Origin: Flavobacterium sp.
GTDB taxonomy: Bacteria > Bacteroidota > Bacteroidia > Flavobacteriales > Flavobacteriaceae
DNA length: 64,000 bases
NCBI GenBank assembly: GCA_030151255.1
Contig: JASLED010000008.1
Coordinates: 1-64,000 of the forward strand
Direction of reading: 5' to 3'
The translations under genes were made by a program, and so were the position numbers. Numbering within the stretch: the first letter of the stretch is position 1; each line of letters opens with the position of its first letter. The notes beneath the pieces are model-generated. The model was not told where the DNA came from. It saw only the letters and a program-made list of their open reading frames with translations, and did no database searches. Positions 26,032 through 34,549 of this stretch are shown piece after piece.

Positions 26032-26913
26032 CTATTTCAAAAAATAGTTAATATTCTCTCTTATATAATCGTAATAATCGCCTTTAAAATCTTTTATATT
26101 TTCTTCTAATACAGCAGGTGAAATCCATTGTTGATACAAAGCAATTTCTTCTAAACAAGCTATTTTTAAACCAGTTCTTTTTTCAACTGTTTTTACAAAT
26201 TCTGTAGCTTCCACTAACGATTCATGCGTACCTGTATCCAACCAGGCAAATCCTCGCCCTAAGGTTTGCACACTTAACTTTTCTTGAAGTAAATAAATGT
26301 TGTTTAAATCGGTTATTTCAAGTTCTCCACGATTAGAAGGTGTAAGATCTTGAGCTGTTTTTACAACATTGTTAGGATAGAAGTAAAGCCCAACTACTGC
26401 AAAGTTTGATTTTGGTAATTTTGGTTTTTCTTCGATAGAAATTACGTTATTTTCACCGTCAAATTCTACTACGCCATAACGCTGCGGATCTTTTACGGTA
26501 TACCCAAATACAACAGCTTTCTGTTCTTGCTCAGTAGTTGTTATGGCTTGTTGTAATTTCTTTTTTAAATCGTTGCCATAAAAAATATTATCGCCCAAAA
26601 TAAGACAAACATTATCATCGCCAATAAAATCTTTTCCAATTACAAATGCTTGTGCAATTCCTTCCGGATTTGGTTGTACAGCATAGCTAAGTTTAATTCC
26701 TAAATTATTTCCATTGCCTAAAAGTGATTCAAATAAAGGCAAATCTCTCGGAGTAGATATTATTAATATATCTTTTATACCCGCTAACATTAGCGTTGAT
26801 AAAGGATAATAAATCATGGGTTTATCATAGATTGGCAATAATTGTTTGGAAATAGATAACGTTAATGGATGCAAACGCGTACCCGAACCACCAGCTAATA
26901 TTATTCCTTTCAT
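26032..26913 (-). CDS. rfbA: glucose-1-phosphate thymidylyltransferase
   Basis: A 293-residue nucleotidyltransferase. Start at the ATG at 26913 because the family begins 'MKGIILAGGSGTRLHPLTLS'; the 37 extra upstream codons overlap the sirtuin gene. Conserved parts are 'KQLLPIYDKPMIYYPLSTLM', 'QPNPEGIAQAF', 'LILGDNIFYG' and 'EEKPKLPKSNFAVVGLYFY'. It makes dTDP-glucose from glucose-1-phosphate and dTTP, feeding RfbB. It lies 94 bp downstream of the sirtuin gene on the same strand and runs head-on into rfbB without a visible terminator. Confidence 0.95.
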   Translation of the reverse strand: MKGIILAGGSGTRLHPLTLSISKQLLPIYDKPMIYYPLSTLMLAGIKDILIISTPRDLPLFESLLGNGNNLGIKLSYAVQPNPEGIAQAFVIGKDFIGDDNVCLILGDNIFYGNDLKKKLQQAITTTEQEQKAVVFGYTVKDPQRYGVVEFDGENNVISIEEKPKLPKSNFAVVGLYFYPNNVVKTAQDLTPSNRGELEITDLNNIYLLQEKLSVQTLGRGFAWLDTGTHESLVEATEFVKTVEKRTGLKIACLEEIALYQQWISPAVLEENIKDFKGDYYDYIRENINYFLK

Positions 26914-27007
26914 AGATAAATTGTAAAATGATTTATTGATTTTTTGAAGATTGAAAGATAAGTAAAGTTTTTGATTCGGATAGAAAATCTGCTTTGAATT
27001 CTTCGAT

Positions 27008-27709
27008 TTAGATTGATTGACCAAAGTTGATTAATTCTTCTCTAATGCTTTCTAAACCAGTAGATGCTTTATCTGCAATTACTTTTATAGTGTGATTGTA
27101 TGAATTTGTTGCAGCCGGATTTAAATCGATATAATAAATTTTAGCATCTTTTTTAGCGAAATCTATTAAAGAAGCTGCTGGATAAACCTGTAAAGATGTT
27201 CCGATAATTAATACAACATCTGCTTTTTCAACATAAGGTATGGCTCTTTCTAGTTCAGGAACCATTTCTCCAAACCAAACAATATGCGGACGTAAAGTAT
27301 GTTCTAATTCATTTCTATCGTTGCTATTTAAATCAATTTTCCAATGATAAATTAGGTTTTCATCTATTTCACTTCTTACTTTCAATAATTCGCCGTGTAA
27401 ATGAATAATATCATGACTTCCTGCTCTTTCGTGCAAATCATCAACATTTTGAGTAATTATTGTTGTGCGGAAGTGTTGTTCCATTTCAGCTAAAAAAGTA
27501 TGAGCTAAATTCGGTTTGCATGCTAAAAGTTGCTTTCTTCTTTCGTTGTAAAATTTTAAAACAGCGCTTTTATTTTGCCTCCAACCTTCTGGCGATGCTA
27601 CTTCCATAATATCATGTCCTTCCCATAAGCCATCAGCATCTCTAAAAGTTTTTATTCCACTTTCTGCACTAATTCCTGCTCCTGTAAGTGCAACTAATCG
27701 TTTTTCCAT
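27008..27709 (-). CDS. cobB: Sir2-family NAD-dependent deacylase without zinc cysteines
   Basis: A 233-residue sirtuin. The NAD-binding 'LTGAGISAESGIKTFRDADGLW' is at 8-29, 'TQNVDDLHERAG' at 86-97, and the catalytic His is H105 in 'HLHGELL'. Y54 and R57 ('FYNERR') occupy the positions of the Tyr/Arg pair that binds acidic acyl groups in SIRT5 and CobB, suggesting desuccinylase activity. The whole protein has one cysteine (C64), so the usual four-Cys zinc site after the catalytic His is absent. Lys-deacylation in the cytoplasm is the expected role. Confidence 0.92.
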   Translation of the reverse strand: MEKRLVALTGAGISAESGIKTFRDADGLWEGHDIMEVASPEGWRQNKSAVLKFYNERRKQLLACKPNLAHTFLAEMEQHFRTTIITQNVDDLHERAGSHDIIHLHGELLKVRSEIDENLIYHWKIDLNSNDRNELEHTLRPHIVWFGEMVPELERAIPYVEKADVVLIIGTSLQVYPAASLIDFAKKDAKIYYIDLNPAATNSYNHTIKVIADKASTGLESIREELINFGQSI

Positions 27710-27717
27710 AATATTAT

Positions 27718-27725
27718 TACCTTTG
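27718..27725 (+). promoter_or_regulatory. putative -7 box (TACCTTTG) for trmH
   Basis: Exact TAnnTTTG match in the 38-bp divergent cobB-trmH gap, 22 bp before the ATG; no -33 TTG seen. Confidence 0.3.
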
Positions 27726-27747
27726 CATTTGTTTAAAAATAAAGATA

Positions 27748-28431
27748 ATGAAATTTTCAGATAATCTATTTAATGACGCAAACTACCTAGAATATCTAGA
27801 ATCTTTTCTAACAAAGGAAAGAGTAGAGCGTTTTAAAGAGGTTTTGGTTAATAGAACCAATCATATTACAATTGTTGCAGAAGATGTGTATCAATTGCAT
27901 AATACAAGTGCTGTAATGCGCAGTTGCGAAGTTTTTGGCGTACAACAATTAAATGTTATTGAACAAAAGTTTGGTAAGCGCATTGATAAAGAAATTGCTT
28001 TAGGCGCAGAAAAATGGGTAGATATTAACCGATTTAATTCTGTGCAAGGCTGTATTGATAGCATTCGCGAAAAAGGATATAAAATTGTTGCTACAACACC
28101 ACACGGAACGGCAAAGAATTTGGATAAATTTGATTTAAATGAACCAGTAGCTGTATTTTTTGGAACAGAAAAAAGTGGATTGTCGCCAGAGATAATTGAA
28201 CAAGCTGATGATTACATAACTATTCCAATGGTAGGTTTTACAGAAAGTTTAAATATTTCTGTTTCGGCTGCAATAATTATTCAAGGACTGACAACTCGTT
28301 TGAGAGAATCTGATATTGATTGGAAATTAAAAGACGATCAATTATTAAAGAAAAGAATTGATTGGGCACGAAAATCAATTAAAGATATTGATTTTGTAAC
28401 AGAAAGATATTTAGAAAATAAAAAGGCTTAA
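27748..28431 (+). CDS. trmH: SpoU-type tRNA/rRNA 2'-O-methyltransferase (TrmH-like)
   Basis: A 227-residue SPOUT methyltransferase. Family motifs are 'NRTNHITIVAEDVYQLHNTSAVMRSCEVFGVQ' (motif 1), 'AVFFGTEKSGLSPEIIEQADDYITIPMVGFTESLNISVSAAIIIQGL' (motifs 2 and 3, forming the trefoil SAM knot), and a C-terminal helix as in TrmH. TrmH makes Gm18 in tRNA; Bacteroidota homologues are annotated the same way, but the target position is not certain. The stop codon lies within the terminator stem. Confidence 0.9.
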   Translation: MKFSDNLFNDANYLEYLESFLTKERVERFKEVLVNRTNHITIVAEDVYQLHNTSAVMRSCEVFGVQQLNVIEQKFGKRIDKEIALGAEKWVDINRFNSVQGCIDSIREKGYKIVATTPHGTAKNLDKFDLNEPVAVFFGTEKSGLSPEIIEQADDYITIPMVGFTESLNISVSAAIIIQGLTTRLRESDIDWKLKDDQLLKKRIDWARKSIKDIDFVTERYLENKKA

Positions 28432-28449
28432 GCATTGCTTAAGCCTTTT
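28421..28449. terminator. bidirectional terminator overlapping the trmH stop
   Basis: Perfect 13-bp stem (28421-28433 / 28437-28449), 3-nt loop, between convergent trmH and terC-like genes. Confidence 0.8.
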
Positions 28450-28464
28450 GTATATGAATAGTTA

Positions 28465-29250
28465 CTATTTTTTTCTGATTTTCATGTTGATGAATTCAAC
28501 AATTAAAGAAAAAGCAATAGCAAAATATAAATAACCTTTTGGTACGGCTCCTACATCTTGTCCGGCTAATTTTGCATCAGATAAGTGCATACTTTCTGTA
28601 GTAAGCATAAACCCGATTAGAATTAGAAAAGACAAAGCCAGAATTTGTATTGAAGGATTTTTGTTTACAAAATTTCCAACAGGTACAGCAAATATCATCA
28701 TTACACCAACAGAAACAATTACAGCAGCAATCATAATATACAATGCACCTTCAATTCCGTTTGTCATTCCTACAGCGGTAAGAATACTATCGATTGAAAA
28801 TATAATATCAATCATTAAAATTTGAATAATAATATTGCTAAATGATTTTGTAGCAATTTGCTTTGCGTTATCCGTTGTGCTTACATTTTCTGAAGCTTGT
28901 ACATGTGCAACTTTTTCGTGTATTTCTTTAGTTGATTTATAGATAAGAAAAATACCCCCGGCAAGTAATATCAATGCTTGCCCGTTGAAGTTTGCAGAAA
29001 ACCATCCCCAATCAACAGAAAATAAAGTAGCTTTCATTTTTATTATCCAAGTAATGGCAAACAACAAACCAATTCTCATAAACATTGCTAGAAATAAACC
29101 AATTTTTGTGGCTTTTTTCCGTTTTTCTTCGGGTAATTTACCTGTTACAATTGAAATGAAAATAACGTTGTCTATACCTAAAACAATTTCTAAAAACGTT
29201 AAGGTAATAAATGCAATAATTGCATCGGCTGTAAAAAAAGCTTCCATCAT
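28465..29250 (-). CDS. TerC family integral membrane protein
   Basis: A 261-residue protein with about seven helices. The TerC signature 'LTFLEIVLGIDNVIFISIVTGKLPEEKRKKA' and the repeat 'ILMIDIIFSIDSILTAVGMTNG' carry the membrane-embedded acidic residues (GIDN, SIDS) that define the family. TerC relatives take part in metal (Mn) export or metallation of exported proteins. The second ATG (29247) may be the real start. It follows a small lipoprotein gene by 13 bp, so it is probably the last gene of the murQ operon. Confidence 0.9.
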   Translation of the reverse strand: MMEAFFTADAIIAFITLTFLEIVLGIDNVIFISIVTGKLPEEKRKKATKIGLFLAMFMRIGLLFAITWIIKMKATLFSVDWGWFSANFNGQALILLAGGIFLIYKSTKEIHEKVAHVQASENVSTTDNAKQIATKSFSNIIIQILMIDIIFSIDSILTAVGMTNGIEGALYIMIAAVIVSVGVMMIFAVPVGNFVNKNPSIQILALSFLILIGFMLTTESMHLSDAKLAGQDVGAVPKGYLYFAIAFSLIVEFINMKIRKK

Positions 29251-29263
29251 AGGAAAATAGTTA

Positions 29264-29647
29264 TTAAAGTTCGCCTATTTTGGTTAGGTTGCCGCGTTCT
29301 CGTCGTGAGTCATTTACAAGCCCATATTCAAAAACACAATCATCGCCATCAGTAGTAATTATTTTAATGCTTACTGCTTTTTGTTCGGCCATATTTTTTG
29401 GATTTATTTTTTGCAAGATAAATTCGCAATTACTTACCCAACGAATGCTTGAAGTGTCAATTTTTCCTTCAAATTCTTCGATTTCATATTTATCTGTGCG
29501 TAAAAAAGTAGATTTTTTTTCAACGCCATCAATGGTTGTAACGAATTCGAATTTACCAGTGCGAAAGTTATCACAGTTTTTTTCTTGATTGTAGCAAGAA
29601 GCAAACAAAGCAAAGCAAGGTATTAAAAGCAATAGTTTGTTTTTCAT
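29264..29647 (-). CDS. small putative lipoprotein, unknown function
   Basis: A 127-residue lipoprotein: signal MKNKLLLLIPCFALFASCYN with lipobox 'LFASC' (Cys 18). The mature domain is beta-rich with several paired cysteines (Cys 24, 73 and 104 region). Flavobacterial homologues are often labelled as DNA topoisomerase IV in databases, but nothing here resembles a topoisomerase, so I leave it unassigned. It lies between a DUF6095 gene (5 bp) and terC (13 bp). Confidence 0.75.
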   Translation of the reverse strand: MKNKLLLLIPCFALFASCYNQEKNCDNFRTGKFEFVTTIDGVEKKSTFLRTDKYEIEEFEGKIDTSSIRWVSNCEFILQKINPKNMAEQKAVSIKIITTDGDDCVFEYGLVNDSRRERGNLTKIGEL

Positions 29648-29652
29648 ATTAT

Positions 29653-29886
29653 TTATTTTGAAAATAATGATTTCATAATTGTATTAATTCCTTTGAATAG
29701 TAAAAACATAGACAAAAGACACAGAATACAAGCAATGCCAAACACAGGAATAAAAAATGGATGTGATTGATTTTTTAATGAACTGTGTAAAACAATAGGA
29801 CCAAGAAACAACAAAGGAAAAGTAATACCAAGGTATTTAACGCCTTTTTTTAAAAGATTTCTGTCTGTTTTGTGTTCTATTTCCAT
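29653..29886 (-). CDS. DUF6095-like two-helix membrane protein
   Basis: A 77-residue protein from the ATG at 29886 (MEIEHKTDRNLLKKGVKYLG); the nine extra upstream codons would run into murQ. Two membrane helices (about 21-38 and 49-67) are joined by a short loop. The pattern matches the small DUF6095 proteins of flavobacteria. Function unknown. It begins 4 bp after the murQ stop, so co-expression with murQ is likely. Confidence 0.7.
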   Translation of the reverse strand: MEIEHKTDRNLLKKGVKYLGITFPLLFLGPIVLHSSLKNQSHPFFIPVFGIACILCLLSMFLLFKGINTIMKSLFSK

Positions 29887-29890
29887 AAAA

Positions 29891-30742
29891 TTAAAATAAA
29901 GGATAATTATCAAGTGCTGCTCTCACACTTTTGTGTGTTTGCAATAGTTTTGTAGCTTCTTCAGCCGAAATATTTAGCTCTGTTTGTAAAATATGTATGC
30001 CTCTTTCGATTAGTTTTGCGTTGGTCATTTTCATATCTACCATTCGATTTCCTTTTACTCTGCCCAATTGTATCATTGTAGCTGTAGAAATCATGTTTAA
30101 AACTAATTTTTGAGCAGTTCCTGCTTTCATACGTGAACTTCCTGTAATAAATTCTGGACCAACAATAACTTCGATAGGGAATTGTGCAGTTTTACTAAGC
30201 GGACTATTTGGATTACATGTAATACAAGCTGTTATAATATTATTTTGATTACAAGTTTGCAATGCATTTATAACGTATGGAGTGGTGCCAGATGCAGCAA
30301 TTCCGATAACGATATCTTTTTGAGAAATTTGATGATTTTCTAAATCGATCCATCCTTGATTAGGATTATCTTCTGCGTTTTCTACTGCGTGGCGAATAGC
30401 TGTATCTCCACCGGCAATTAACCCAATTACTAAATCGGGAGTAACACCATAAGTGGGCGGACATTCTGAAGCATCTAAAATACCTAATCGACCCGAAGTT
30501 CCTGCTCCAATGTAAAATAAACGACCTCCATTTTTTAATTGATATGTAGTTGTTTCTACTACTTTTTCAATCATGGGCAGTGCTTGTTCAACTGCAAATG
30601 AAACAGATTGATCTTCTTTATTAATATTTGATAACAGCTCTTGAATCGACATGTTTTCTAAATTGTCGTATAATGATGCTTGCTCGGTAATTTTAATAAA
30701 ACTCACAATAGAAAAGGTTTTAAGTTCAACAAAAATACTCAA
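29891..30742 (-). CDS. murQ: N-acetylmuramic acid 6-phosphate etherase
   Basis: A 283-residue MurQ with a SIS domain. 'ITEQASLYDNLENMSIQELL' is the N-terminal family motif, 'LFYIGAGTSGRLGILDASECPPTYGV' the sugar-phosphate binding loop, and 'GSSRMKAGTAQKLVLNMISTATMI' is diagnostic. It cleaves the lactyl ether of MurNAc-6-phosphate to GlcNAc-6-phosphate in cell-wall recycling. The first 17 residues precede the usual start, but no better ATG exists. It heads a four-gene leftward operon ending in terC. Confidence 0.94.
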   Translation of the reverse strand: MSIFVELKTFSIVSFIKITEQASLYDNLENMSIQELLSNINKEDQSVSFAVEQALPMIEKVVETTTYQLKNGGRLFYIGAGTSGRLGILDASECPPTYGVTPDLVIGLIAGGDTAIRHAVENAEDNPNQGWIDLENHQISQKDIVIGIAASGTTPYVINALQTCNQNNIITACITCNPNSPLSKTAQFPIEVIVGPEFITGSSRMKAGTAQKLVLNMISTATMIQLGRVKGNRMVDMKMTNAKLIERGIHILQTELNISAEEATKLLQTHKSVRAALDNYPLF

Positions 30743-30751
30743 AAAAATAGG

Positions 30752-30791
30752 AAAAGCATTATGATTTAAATGGATAAATCACAATGCTTTT
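30752..30791 (-). terminator. terminator of the outer-membrane barrel gene
   Basis: Seventeen-bp stem with one A-C mismatch, 6-nt loop, then a T-run on the minus strand; 26 bp after the stop at 30817. Confidence 0.75.
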
Positions 30792-30816
30792 TTGGCGTTG
30801 CTTTACTAATTGTAGT

Positions 30817-33186
30817 TTATATTTTACTTCGTTCGCTATCTTCAAAAGTTATTTCTTTTATTTCTTTTTTACTTCTAGCGTTTCCGAAAGAATAAGTAGC
30901 GCTTAGGCTAATGGTTTTGGCGTTCCATTTGTTGAAATAATGTTGCGTATTATCTGTAAAATAAATAGATCCTCTACTAGTTACAGTGTTTAAAATGTCT
31001 GTAAAAGAAGTATTTATATTTAGATTTGAATCTAATAATTTTAGATTTACTCCAGAAGATAGATTTTTGAAACCATGATAAGCTGTATTGTCTTCTTTAC
31101 TTGGCAATTGATGCAACCAGTTGATAAATAAATTAATGTTTGGTGTATGGCTAAGATTAAATGTATTGTAAAACAAATAGTAAAAATTGATTCCGTTTTG
31201 TGGAATTTGGTTTGTATTTGTTGTGTATTTTGAATTATTTGTAAATGTTCGGGCACTTAAGTTTGTTTCCCACCAAGGCAGAGGTTTAAAGTTATATATC
31301 AAGGTAAGACTTATACTTTTAGTATCTAACATATTGTAATACGTTGTTTTGAAAATATTATCATCTAAAATGGTTAATTGATCAAATGTATCGGTTGTGT
31401 TTTGATAAGAGAGCGAAATATTTAGCGAATTGGCAAAAGCATAATTTGCTTCTATAGTTTCTGTATAAGTTGGTAAAAGTTGTGGATTTCCGCCATTGTA
31501 AGAGTATGTATTATCATAATATTTAAACGGATTTAATACTTTGGCATGAGGTCTTTCTATTCTTTTTGCATAATTTAATGACAGCGAATGTTTTTCATTT
31601 GGCGTGAAATAGACGTGAACTGATGGAAACCATTTACAATATTTGTTTTTATGGTTTTCATCGGTTTCTAATAAATGGCTAGCAGTTTCTGTAGCTTCAT
31701 ATCTTATACCTGCTTTTATTTGCCAAATTGCATCAAATCTTTTATCAAAATCGATGTAAGCAGCAATATTTTCTTCTGTGTAATTGAAACGATTACTTTT
31801 ACTCTTGTCTTTGTCTTTTCTAGAGTTATTTTCTATTACATTAAAATAATTCATTGTGAGTTTATTATTATAATGTGTGTATTTTGCGCCCATTTCTACA
31901 GTTGCCCAATTAAATACTTGTGTAAAATCAAGATTTGAACTATAAACAGTATATTTTAAATTATTGTCGTGAATAATGCTATTTGCAATGGTTGTAAAGT
32001 CACTTTTATCTTTAACATCTGATTTACTATTTGGATTATTGGTAAAAAAATTAGCACCTAAAAATAATTTACTGCCCAAAGTATCTGTATTATGTTCAAA
32101 AAATAAGTTTAGTAAATGATAGGCATTTTTGCTGTTGTTTTTAGCAATAGCTTCAATTTGATCTGTTAAGAAATCATCTTCAATATAATCTGTTGTATTT
32201 TCCTTTGTATAAATTCCTTTTAAATTTGTGTAATCGTACGCAATTCCAATTATCGATTTATTATTAAAGTTGTAATTGGTTGTAATACTTGCACTTTGGT
32301 TTTTATTTGTTCCATTAATAATATTTAATGATCTGATATCCTTTTCATTACTTCGATAATTATAAGCATTAGAATTCCAATAATCAGAAGAATTACTGCT
32401 TAGTTTAGCCATAAAATTCCAGTTATTGTTTTGAAAAGAGATTGTTCCATTTCCGTTCCAAGTATAATTTTTATTGTAAGCTAAACTACTTGTTATTGTG
32501 CCATGCAAACCATCAAATGAATTGGTTTTGGTTATAATATTTATAATGCCGCCATTTCCTGCAGCATCGTATTTTGAAGGTGGTGTTGTTATAATTTCAA
32601 TTTTATCAATAGAATCCGATCGCAAGGTACTTAAATAGCCTAACAAGGCTTCATCAGATAATTGAATAGGTCTATTGTTTATCATTATCGAGGCAGTTCC
32701 TTTTCCAATAATATCTATTGCATGGTCATTTACTTTTACCATTGGTGTAGTATTTAGCGCTTGCAAAGCACTTGTACCTTGTGCGGCAATACTATTAGCT
32801 ACATTGTAAATAATTCTATCTGATTTACGTTCTACTAATTTAGCAGTAGATTTTACAACTATTTCATCTAAATCTGTTTCTGCATTTACAATTATTGTAT
32901 GTAAATCAATATCTTGATTTATTAAAATTTGTTGTTGATAAATTTTTGCTCCAAAATAATTTATTTGTAATGTGTATTGGTTTTCTTTTATGTTTTGAAT
33001 ACCAAAAAAACCATTTGCATCGGTAAACGCCAATGTATGCAAGTTGTTTTCATCATCAGATAAATTAATATCTGTATAATCTAAAGGTTGATTATCTCTA
33101 TTCATTACTCTGCCTTTTAAAGAATATTGAGCAACACTCAAAAAAGGACTAAGTATTATAGGAAATAAAAAAAGTAATTTGTTCAT
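30817..33186 (-). CDS. outer membrane beta-barrel protein (TonB-receptor-like)
   Basis: A 789-residue protein. Signal peptide (about 1-19, ending SVAQ), an N-terminal carboxypeptidase-regulatory-like domain (20-105), a plug-like region with 'IDIIGKGTASIMINNRPIQLSDEALLGYLSTL' and 'KYDAAGNGGIINIITKTN', and a C-terminal outer membrane barrel of the OMP_b-brl_3 type. These are TonB-dependent-receptor relatives in Bacteroidota. The ligand is unknown. No transporter, siderophore or sigma gene is adjacent; it is a single-gene unit with its own terminator. Confidence 0.88.
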   Translation of the reverse strand: MNKLLFLFPIILSPFLSVAQYSLKGRVMNRDNQPLDYTDINLSDDENNLHTLAFTDANGFFGIQNIKENQYTLQINYFGAKIYQQQILINQDIDLHTIIVNAETDLDEIVVKSTAKLVERKSDRIIYNVANSIAAQGTSALQALNTTPMVKVNDHAIDIIGKGTASIMINNRPIQLSDEALLGYLSTLRSDSIDKIEIITTPPSKYDAAGNGGIINIITKTNSFDGLHGTITSSLAYNKNYTWNGNGTISFQNNNWNFMAKLSSNSSDYWNSNAYNYRSNEKDIRSLNIINGTNKNQSASITTNYNFNNKSIIGIAYDYTNLKGIYTKENTTDYIEDDFLTDQIEAIAKNNSKNAYHLLNLFFEHNTDTLGSKLFLGANFFTNNPNSKSDVKDKSDFTTIANSIIHDNNLKYTVYSSNLDFTQVFNWATVEMGAKYTHYNNKLTMNYFNVIENNSRKDKDKSKSNRFNYTEENIAAYIDFDKRFDAIWQIKAGIRYEATETASHLLETDENHKNKYCKWFPSVHVYFTPNEKHSLSLNYAKRIERPHAKVLNPFKYYDNTYSYNGGNPQLLPTYTETIEANYAFANSLNISLSYQNTTDTFDQLTILDDNIFKTTYYNMLDTKSISLTLIYNFKPLPWWETNLSARTFTNNSKYTTNTNQIPQNGINFYYLFYNTFNLSHTPNINLFINWLHQLPSKEDNTAYHGFKNLSSGVNLKLLDSNLNINTSFTDILNTVTSRGSIYFTDNTQHYFNKWNAKTISLSATYSFGNARSKKEIKEITFEDSERSKI

Positions 33187-33736
33187 AAATATCTTTAAAG
33201 AACTATGTTGAAAAATAGTAAATCAAGATTTCTTTTTTTAAGTAAGTTATATAATATAAGGGGATCTTCGAATATATTTATTTGTATTCAGAAGTTATTT
33301 ACAAGCAACTTATTTAAGAAATTCGTTTTTTGTTTTATATTAATAAGGTTTATGAAAGGAAAATTAAATAAAAAATCAAATCTTTATTAGAATCATATCT
33401 ATCTAGTTTTAATTTTTTTGATAAATATAATTGAATTAATAAAATTGATTGTACAAAATGTAATTATTAACCTTTAGTGTAGTTTTTCTGTAGTTATTTT
33501 GAATTTATTTGCTTTTTAGATGATTGTTGTTAAAAATGATAATTAAAAAGCATTTATAACGGCCTGTTATAGTTATTTTTTAATGTTTTATATTTTGTTA
33601 CTTCATTTGTAACTTTAATGTAACATATATTTGTATTTAATTAACACTAAATATTTATTAAAGAAAGTTTAGTAACTAAAATAACATTAGAAGAAAAACA
33701 AAAAGCAAAAAAAAGGAAGTCATATTGACTTCCTTT
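33187..33736. other. 550-bp intergenic region, no protein gene supported
   Basis: Very AT-rich. A 61-codon frame at 33205-33390 has no signal of being real. The right half contains a promoter-like pair (33607-33633) facing right, although the next gene faces left, and ends in a hairpin terminator; see the ncRNA candidate. Confidence 0.5.
33607..33633 (+). promoter_or_regulatory. orphan promoter-like element
   Basis: TTG 33607-33609, 16-bp spacer, TATATTTG 33626-33633 (exact TAnnTTTG). No protein gene follows on this strand before the terminator at 33710-33738. Confidence 0.3.
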
Positions 33737-33743
33737 TTAATTT
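33640..33743 (+). ncRNA. candidate small RNA between promoter-like box and terminator
   Basis: Predicted from a -7 box at 33626-33633 to the T-tract after the 33710-33738 hairpin, about 100 nt. The intervening sequence is A-rich and unstructured. No family recognised. The terminator alone is explained by the minus-strand gene, so support is weak. Confidence 0.2.
33710..33738. terminator. bidirectional terminator
   Basis: Thirteen-bp stem centred at 33724 flanked by A- and T-tracts; serves the minus-strand methyltransferase gene whose stop overlaps it. Confidence 0.8.
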
Positions 33744-34459
33744 TTATGAATAATAAATATACAAGGTTTTTTATGTAAATCAATCGTTGTTCTTTTCCAT
33801 GCAGATAGCGGTTTTGTTTGTATAAATTCCGATTCTAAGGTAATATCGCAAGCAATACAAAGCAAGGTGTTTGGATTTAAAGTTTGAAGAATATCTTGCA
33901 ATAATTGATTGTTTCTATAAGGTGTTTCTATAAATATTTGCGACTGATTTCTTTCAAAGGATAAACGCTCAAACATTTTTAAAGTACTTTTCTTTTCATT
34001 TTTATCAATAGGCAAATAACCATTAAAAGCAAAACTTTGTCCATTCATACCAGAAGCCATCAACGCCAATAAAATAGAAGAGGGGCCAACCAAAGGTAAA
34101 ACTCTAATGTTTTGTTTGTGTGCTAATTCTACAATAGCAGCTCCTGGATCTGCAATTCCAGGGCAACCTGCTTCGCTAATTACACCTACATTTTTTCCTT
34201 CTATTAATGGTTGAATATATTGTTTGTGTGTATTTGGATCAGTATGTTTATTTAATGGAAAAAGAATTAATTCTGATTGTTTTTTTTGAGGAGCTATACG
34301 TTTGATAAACTTTCGAACTGTTTTTTCGTTTTCAACAATAAAAATATCTAATTTTTCGATTGTTTCTTTTACAGTTTGAGGCAATACTTGCATAGGTTCA
34401 TTTTCTCCTAAAGTTGTAGGAATCATATATAGTATGCCTGTTTTTGATACTTTCTCCAT
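33737..34459 (-). CDS. RsmI-like tetrapyrrole-methylase-fold SAM methyltransferase
   Basis: A 240-residue protein of the TP-methylase fold. 'ILYMIPTTLGENE' at the N-terminus, 'GKNVGVISEAGCPGIADPGAAIVELA' (SAM-binding loop) near 90-115, 'VLPLVGPSSILLALMASGMNGQSFAFNGYLP' and 'IFIETPYRNNQLLQDI' are shared with RsmI. The protein is shorter than RsmI (about 280 residues), lacking the C-terminal domain. A Bacteroidota-specific branch of unknown substrate is possible. It lies downstream of dnaA and the phosphatase but after a terminator. Confidence 0.85.
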   Translation of the reverse strand: MEKVSKTGILYMIPTTLGENEPMQVLPQTVKETIEKLDIFIVENEKTVRKFIKRIAPQKKQSELILFPLNKHTDPNTHKQYIQPLIEGKNVGVISEAGCPGIADPGAAIVELAHKQNIRVLPLVGPSSILLALMASGMNGQSFAFNGYLPIDKNEKKSTLKMFERLSFERNQSQIFIETPYRNNQLLQDILQTLNPNTLLCIACDITLESEFIQTKPLSAWKRTTIDLHKKPCIFIIHKN

Positions 34460-34510
34460 TTTGAAATAAACTAATTTGTTGAATACAAAGTTAAGTAAAG
34501 ATGAGTAAAA

Positions 34511-34549
34511 AAAACAATAGGAAGAAATGTGCTTTCTTCCTATTGTTTT
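34511..34549 (-). terminator. terminator after the dnaA-phosphatase operon
   Basis: Perfect 17-bp stem (34511-34527 / 34533-34549), loop tgtgc, A-tract giving a T-run on the minus strand; overlaps the phosphatase stop codon by one base. Confidence 0.85.

Noticed and set aside
29264..29647. DNA topoisomerase IV, a label that flavobacterial homologues of this small gene often carry
   Set aside because: The product is a 127-residue lipoprotein with a signal peptide and no topoisomerase motif.
33205..33390. 61-codon plus-strand frame in the 33187-33736 intergenic region
   Set aside because: Composition matches the AT-rich intergenic background. It has no signal peptide pattern, no neighbouring coupling and no promoter box ahead of it.
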